A DNA stretch of 64,000 bases from Nitrospirota bacterium. GTDB lineage: Bacteria; Nitrospirota; Nitrospiria; Nitrospirales; Nitrospiraceae. The notes beneath the pieces are model-generated. The model worked only from the letters and a program-made list of their open reading frames with translations, was not told where the DNA came from and did no database searches. Both the position numbers and the translations under genes were made by a program. The stretch covers positions 1 through 64,000 of the forward strand of contig JAUXQT010000104.1 in the NCBI GenBank assembly GCA_030682135.1, written 5' to 3'. Numbering within the stretch: position 1 is the stretch's first letter; each line of letters begins with the position of its first letter. This document shows, piece after piece, positions 61,150-64,000 of the stretch.

Positions 61150-61848
61150 CTAAATGGCCCTCACCCGATACATCGCCTCCGCCAAGACCCAGTCTGCTTC
61201 ATCGTCGATATCGATGGCTCTCCCTTTCGACAACACATAGCCGATGAATCCTGCATCGGAGCCAGGCCCCTGGGAAGCACGCACGGTCGCAGCCGGAAAG
61301 GCGGCGAAAGAGCCGGCATCGAAATACTTTTTCTCCAGATCCTGAGAGCGGACGGCAAACATCCCCGTTTGCACCGGCGTCAATTTCCCATTTTCCGAAC
61401 GGCAGAAGGCCCATTCAACGGGTGCAGGGTATTCTGAAACGGCCAGCAGAGGATCATGTCCACCAGCGCGCTCGAACAGTGCCGCCGCCTGCTGCAAATC
61501 ACTGGCATCGATAAGGGGGGCGCAGGCCATGAGCATCCACACCTGGCCGAACACCCGACCTTTCGCAGCATAGGTATCGGCGACGTACTTCAGCACCGGC
61601 ATGATCGGGGTATGGTCATCTGCAAGTTCGTCGGGACGCATGAAATCAACATGAAACCCGAGCTTCTCGACCGTCTCGCGTATATCTCCACTTTCCGTCG
61701 AGACATGGATCACGTCGAACAGGTCGCTCGCCTGCGCCGCTTGCAGGACATGAGCGATCATCGGTTTGCCACAGAAATCCCGGACATTCTTGTTCCGAAT
61801 CCTCTTCGAGCCCCCACGTGCGGGGATAATGGCAATTCTGCCGGTCAT
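61150..61848 (-). CDS. CMP-nonulosonate (acylneuraminate) cytidylyltransferase, PseF/NeuA-like
   Basis: The 232-residue protein activates an acidic C9 sugar with CTP. It starts MTGRIAIIPARGGSKRIRNKN, and shows VHVSTESGDIRETVEKLG-type and MLMACAPLIDASDLQQ segments and a late GRAIDIDDEADW that binds metal. The absence of a NeuB-like synthase in the window means the sugar acid (pseudaminate, legionaminate or other) cannot be named. ATG 61848 overlaps the WbqC-like stop by 4 bp. PseF is the closest by length and motif, but the symbol is withheld. Confidence 0.87.
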   Translation of the reverse strand: MTGRIAIIPARGGSKRIRNKNVRDFCGKPMIAHVLQAAQASDLFDVIHVSTESGDIRETVEKLGFHVDFMRPDELADDHTPIMPVLKYVADTYAAKGRVFGQVWMLMACAPLIDASDLQQAAALFERAGGHDPLLAVSEYPAPVEWAFCRSENGKLTPVQTGMFAVRSQDLEKKYFDAGSFAAFPAATVRASQGPGSDAGFIGYVLSKGRAIDIDDEADWVLAEAMYRVRAI

Positions 61849-62549
61849 GGCGATACCTCGCACCCCTTCTCAATCAGCGAGAGGCTCTCCGGTCCGCAGT
61901 TGAAGAGCAAATCGATAACCGACATGTGGGGCAGAAAATCGCCGAACCGTTGCGAATACTCCGGGTGCGTGAAGTTGAAATAGTGCAACGGCATGCCCCG
62001 CCTGGCAAAGGCATCGGACTCGTCAAGATAGTCCTTCGAGCCAGGCGGAGAAATATATTCGGTCGCGCCAACCCGGTCACACAACGAAGCCAATAGTTCT
62101 GCTTTAGCTCCGACACCCTCAAACTCACTCGACCGGCGGATTGGTGTTGTGATCCCCAATGCATCCCTGAGCCACACGATTACACCTATGGTCAAATCGG
62201 CCAGGTGGCGGTTGTCGGCGCCGAGCAAGGACAGCAGTTGCGGCGCATGGGCGTCGAAATAGGGTGCTTTCTTATAGTTCACTTCCAATGCCGTTTGATG
62301 GCTTTGAGGAAAATCCCGGCTGCGGTCGATCTCAACTTCAGAAATCAACTGGTCCCGCTTCCCTTTTGAAAGCACCGGCACGGTCAGCCAGATTGGCCCG
62401 TTCGCTGTCTTGATCTGGTTTCTCTGCTGCCAGGATCGCCTGGCGAATTGCACCGAGTCGAGCAAAATAAAGAGGTCGACGGATTTCATCAGACCGAAAT
62501 ATCCAAGCCACGGCAAATATGTGGGTTGCATGATGGCAACCCGCGTCAT
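61845..62549 (-). CDS. WbqC-family protein
   Basis: The 234-residue protein starts MTRVAIMQPTYLPWLGYFGL. It holds the family motifs DLFILLDSVQFARRSWQQRN, WLTVPV and ISPPGSKDYLDE. WbqC-like proteins are common in O-antigen and glycosylation islands; their activity is not known for certain, although a role in sugar modification is assumed. Overlaps are 4 bp with both neighbours. No membrane segment or signal is seen. Confidence 0.88.
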   Translation of the reverse strand: MTRVAIMQPTYLPWLGYFGLMKSVDLFILLDSVQFARRSWQQRNQIKTANGPIWLTVPVLSKGKRDQLISEVEIDRSRDFPQSHQTALEVNYKKAPYFDAHAPQLLSLLGADNRHLADLTIGVIVWLRDALGITTPIRRSSEFEGVGAKAELLASLCDRVGATEYISPPGSKDYLDESDAFARRGMPLHYFNFTHPEYSQRFGDFLPHMSVIDLLFNCGPESLSLIEKGCEVSP

Positions 62550-63460
62550 TCTTCTACCGCCAAGCCAATACCATCAATGCCGTAATTGTTTCCGTTGTAA
62601 AACATAAAGTGTCGCCCGCCATACTTAACGACCGCAGCATATTCGATCATCTCGCTGTCGAAACCGGAAGGACTGACGTCGATCCCGGCTAGATCGTCCC
62701 GGCGCTGCCAGACAATGCCATCGGCAGATTCCGCATAACCCAACCTGTAGGCTTCCCCTTTGTGCCCAAACCACATCTTCCAGACGCCACCTTCGAAGAT
62801 CACATAAGGCCTCGCCAGGGCATTCTCCGAGCCATCCTTGAAGTCGATGCAAACATGCCCATCGCGCTGCCAGATTTTCGCATCCCTGGAGCGTGCGAGC
62901 TTGATATTGTAGCGCGGTAAATCTTTATGCTGCCAGCCGCAGCCCGAAACGTAATACATTCGAAACCCCTCATCCGCTTCCACAACCCAAGGAGCGGTGT
63001 TGAGAAAGGGGTCTATTGGACAACGTTCGATGATGGGCGCGCGCGACCAGCGCTGAAAGGTCTTGCCCTCATCCTCGCTAATGGCCAACCCGCCGAATAG
63101 ATGCACACGGACGGTCGATCCAGGATTCCAGCCGATGTAATAAAGATGCAGCCGTCCGTCGACCTGCTTCACGCAGGATGGGGTCACCCCGCTATCGTCG
63201 AAGCACCCCATTTCACCAGGAGTGAGAACTGGATCTACCGAGTAGTCGACAAGCCTGCCATCCTTGTTGAGGTCAAGAACGGCAAATCCGATGTTCGAAC
63301 GGTTTGATGCATCACGTCCTGAAAAGAAAACGCGGACTAGTCCACCAGCCAGCATCTGCGGGGTAGGGACCATGCAATGAGTTCTCGCCCACGGTAAACG
63401 TGGATCGGGCCGAATAACCAGTCCTCGCTTGCTCCAGCGTATGTTGGCCGTCTCAAACAT
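62546..63460 (-). CDS. Five-bladed beta-propeller glycosidase-like protein
   Basis: The 304-residue protein has repeated strand-turn patterns of a beta-propeller: RVFFSGRDASNRSNIGFAVLD, GRLHLYYIGWNPG, LAISEDEGKTFQRW, FRMYYVSGCGW, WKMWFGHKGEAYRLGYAES and HFMFYNGNNYGIDGIGLA. This is like GH43/GH130-type proteins often found in polysaccharide clusters. No signal peptide is seen, so it is probably cytoplasmic. It could be an inactive binder or a hydrolase/phosphorylase of a glycan precursor. ATG 63460 is used; a TTG at 63472 overlapping the upstream stop is possible. It overlaps the WbqC gene by 4 bp. Confidence 0.78.
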   Translation of the reverse strand: MFETANIRWSKRGLVIRPDPRLPWARTHCMVPTPQMLAGGLVRVFFSGRDASNRSNIGFAVLDLNKDGRLVDYSVDPVLTPGEMGCFDDSGVTPSCVKQVDGRLHLYYIGWNPGSTVRVHLFGGLAISEDEGKTFQRWSRAPIIERCPIDPFLNTAPWVVEADEGFRMYYVSGCGWQHKDLPRYNIKLARSRDAKIWQRDGHVCIDFKDGSENALARPYVIFEGGVWKMWFGHKGEAYRLGYAESADGIVWQRRDDLAGIDVSPSGFDSEMIEYAAVVKYGGRHFMFYNGNNYGIDGIGLAVEE

Positions 63461-63468
63461 TCTGATGG

Positions 63469-64000
63469 TCAATCGACAATGATGAACGTGCGGTCGGTCA
63501 TAAAACGGGACTTCTTGACCCGATAGGAAACGCCCTTGAACGTTTCCTTGAAGGCACGGGTTTCGCCGGGGTAGTCACGATTATTAAACTCGTCAAGCAT
63601 GAGGACACTGCCCGGAACGAGGTGAGGCTTGATCGCCTCAAGCGCAGCCTTCGAAGGCTCGTAAAGGGCCATGTCAAAATAGGCCAACGCAATCACGACA
63701 TCCTCGTTCTTGGAAAAGTAGGCTGGGGCAGTCTTTGTTACGTCGCCTTGAACCACTTCGTGCTTCTTAATTGCGGCAAGGACGTTGTTCTTTTCGTGGT
63801 AATCGATGAGCGATTCGAGATATTCACGATAATTCGCTGCAACCTTGTAGCCGCCGATTTTGATGGTGTCGCTTGGACGGTCTTTCTCCGAAATGGCTGG
63901 GTAACCTTCGAATGTATCGAACCCCACCACTCTGCGGCTTTGGTTGAAAGGCTCATAAATAGCGCGCAAATTCTCGAACAGCACCAGGTTCTGCCCCCAC
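63469..64000 (-). CDS. TylF-like O-methyltransferase (partial, runs off the right edge)
   Basis: The frame is open from the window edge (WGQNLVLFENLRAIYEP at the start of the visible part) to TGA 63469. It shows VVGFDTFEGYPA (about residue 22 of the visible part), VIALAYFDMALYEPSKAAL and GSVLMLDEFNNRDYPGETRAF with the metal-binding Asp/Asn. These fit the TylF/macrocin O-methyltransferase family, which methylates sugar hydroxyls. At least 70 N-terminal residues should lie outside the window. It overlaps or abuts the propeller gene. Confidence 0.85.
   Translation of the reverse strand, partial: WGQNLVLFENLRAIYEPFNQSRRVVGFDTFEGYPAISEKDRPSDTIKIGGYKVAANYREYLESLIDYHEKNNVLAAIKKHEVVQGDVTKTAPAYFSKNEDVVIALAYFDMALYEPSKAALEAIKPHLVPGSVLMLDEFNNRDYPGETRAFKETFKGVSYRVKKSRFMTDRTFIIVD

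Overview
The window is chromosomal DNA of a Gram-negative bacterium. A TonB-dependent receptor, LPS-type sugar activation genes and many secreted proteins show this. The mix of genes (archaeal-type class I FbaB aldolase, MEP isoprenoid genes, PIN-TRAM protein, DUF502 protein) and a dispersed ~125 bp hairpin repeat with a GTACC/GGTAC core resemble Nitrospira (Nitrospirota). That assignment rests on memory and inference, not on a search. No rRNA, tRNA, CRISPR array or prophage was seen.

Left part (1 to about 29,200): mostly housekeeping. The 3' end of an IS5-family transposase lies at the left edge. It is followed by glmS-glmU-DUF502 (minus), then a divergent plus-strand run tmk-holB-metG plus two exported proteins, one of them a methyltransferase fold with a signal peptide. 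Next come a CDF zinc-type exporter and a CobW-type GTPase. A minus-strand locus then holds a PAP2 phosphatase, a secreted TonB-C-terminal-like protein, a TonB-dependent receptor and a His-rich small secreted protein, and looks like a metal or chelate uptake module. After it come DAHP synthase, TatD, a NYN-domain RNase, an AMIN-domain amidase, truA and a PsiF-repeat protein (plus; the NYN gene is minus). The minus-strand block that follows holds cysE, ispF-ispD, PIN-TRAM, HtrA, FbaB, Fbp and a DUF3108 protein. Copies of the hairpin repeat sit between several of these genes, and three of them abut a TAG stop codon.

Right part (about 29,370 to 64,000): one continuous surface-glycan island, all on the minus strand. 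In the direction of transcription it starts beyond the right edge. The far-right operon (64,000 to 49,629) has about 17 genes, most overlapping by 1-10 bp. It encodes CMP-sugar activation (PseF/NeuA-like), an SpsF-like nucleotidyltransferase, a Gfo/Idh/MocA oxidoreductase, a DegT aminotransferase, a GNAT acetyltransferase, two unfamiliar proteins with GT-B-like features, and a CDP-sugar branch (rfbF, rfbG, 3,5-epimerase, C-methyltransferase, ketoreductase). A previously unlisted 58-codon gene is locked between the C-methyltransferase and the ketoreductase by ATGA overlaps at both ends. A radical SAM gene stands apart between two long gaps. Next is a block with glycosyltransferases, a GDP-mannose 4,6-dehydratase and an alpha-1,2-fucosyltransferase-type GT11. 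Then come a PglA/C/D/E/F-like bacillosamine (diNAcBac-type) cassette and finally a KdsC-like phosphatase with manC and manB.

Together the island can supply GDP-mannose, a GDP-4-keto-6-deoxy sugar, a UDP-diacetamido-trideoxyhexose, a CDP-linked 3-C-methyl-6-deoxyhexose and a CMP-activated acid sugar, plus the transferases that use them. No flippase, polymerase, ABC exporter, NeuB-type synthase or oligosaccharyltransferase is visible, so the pathway must be completed by genes outside the window.
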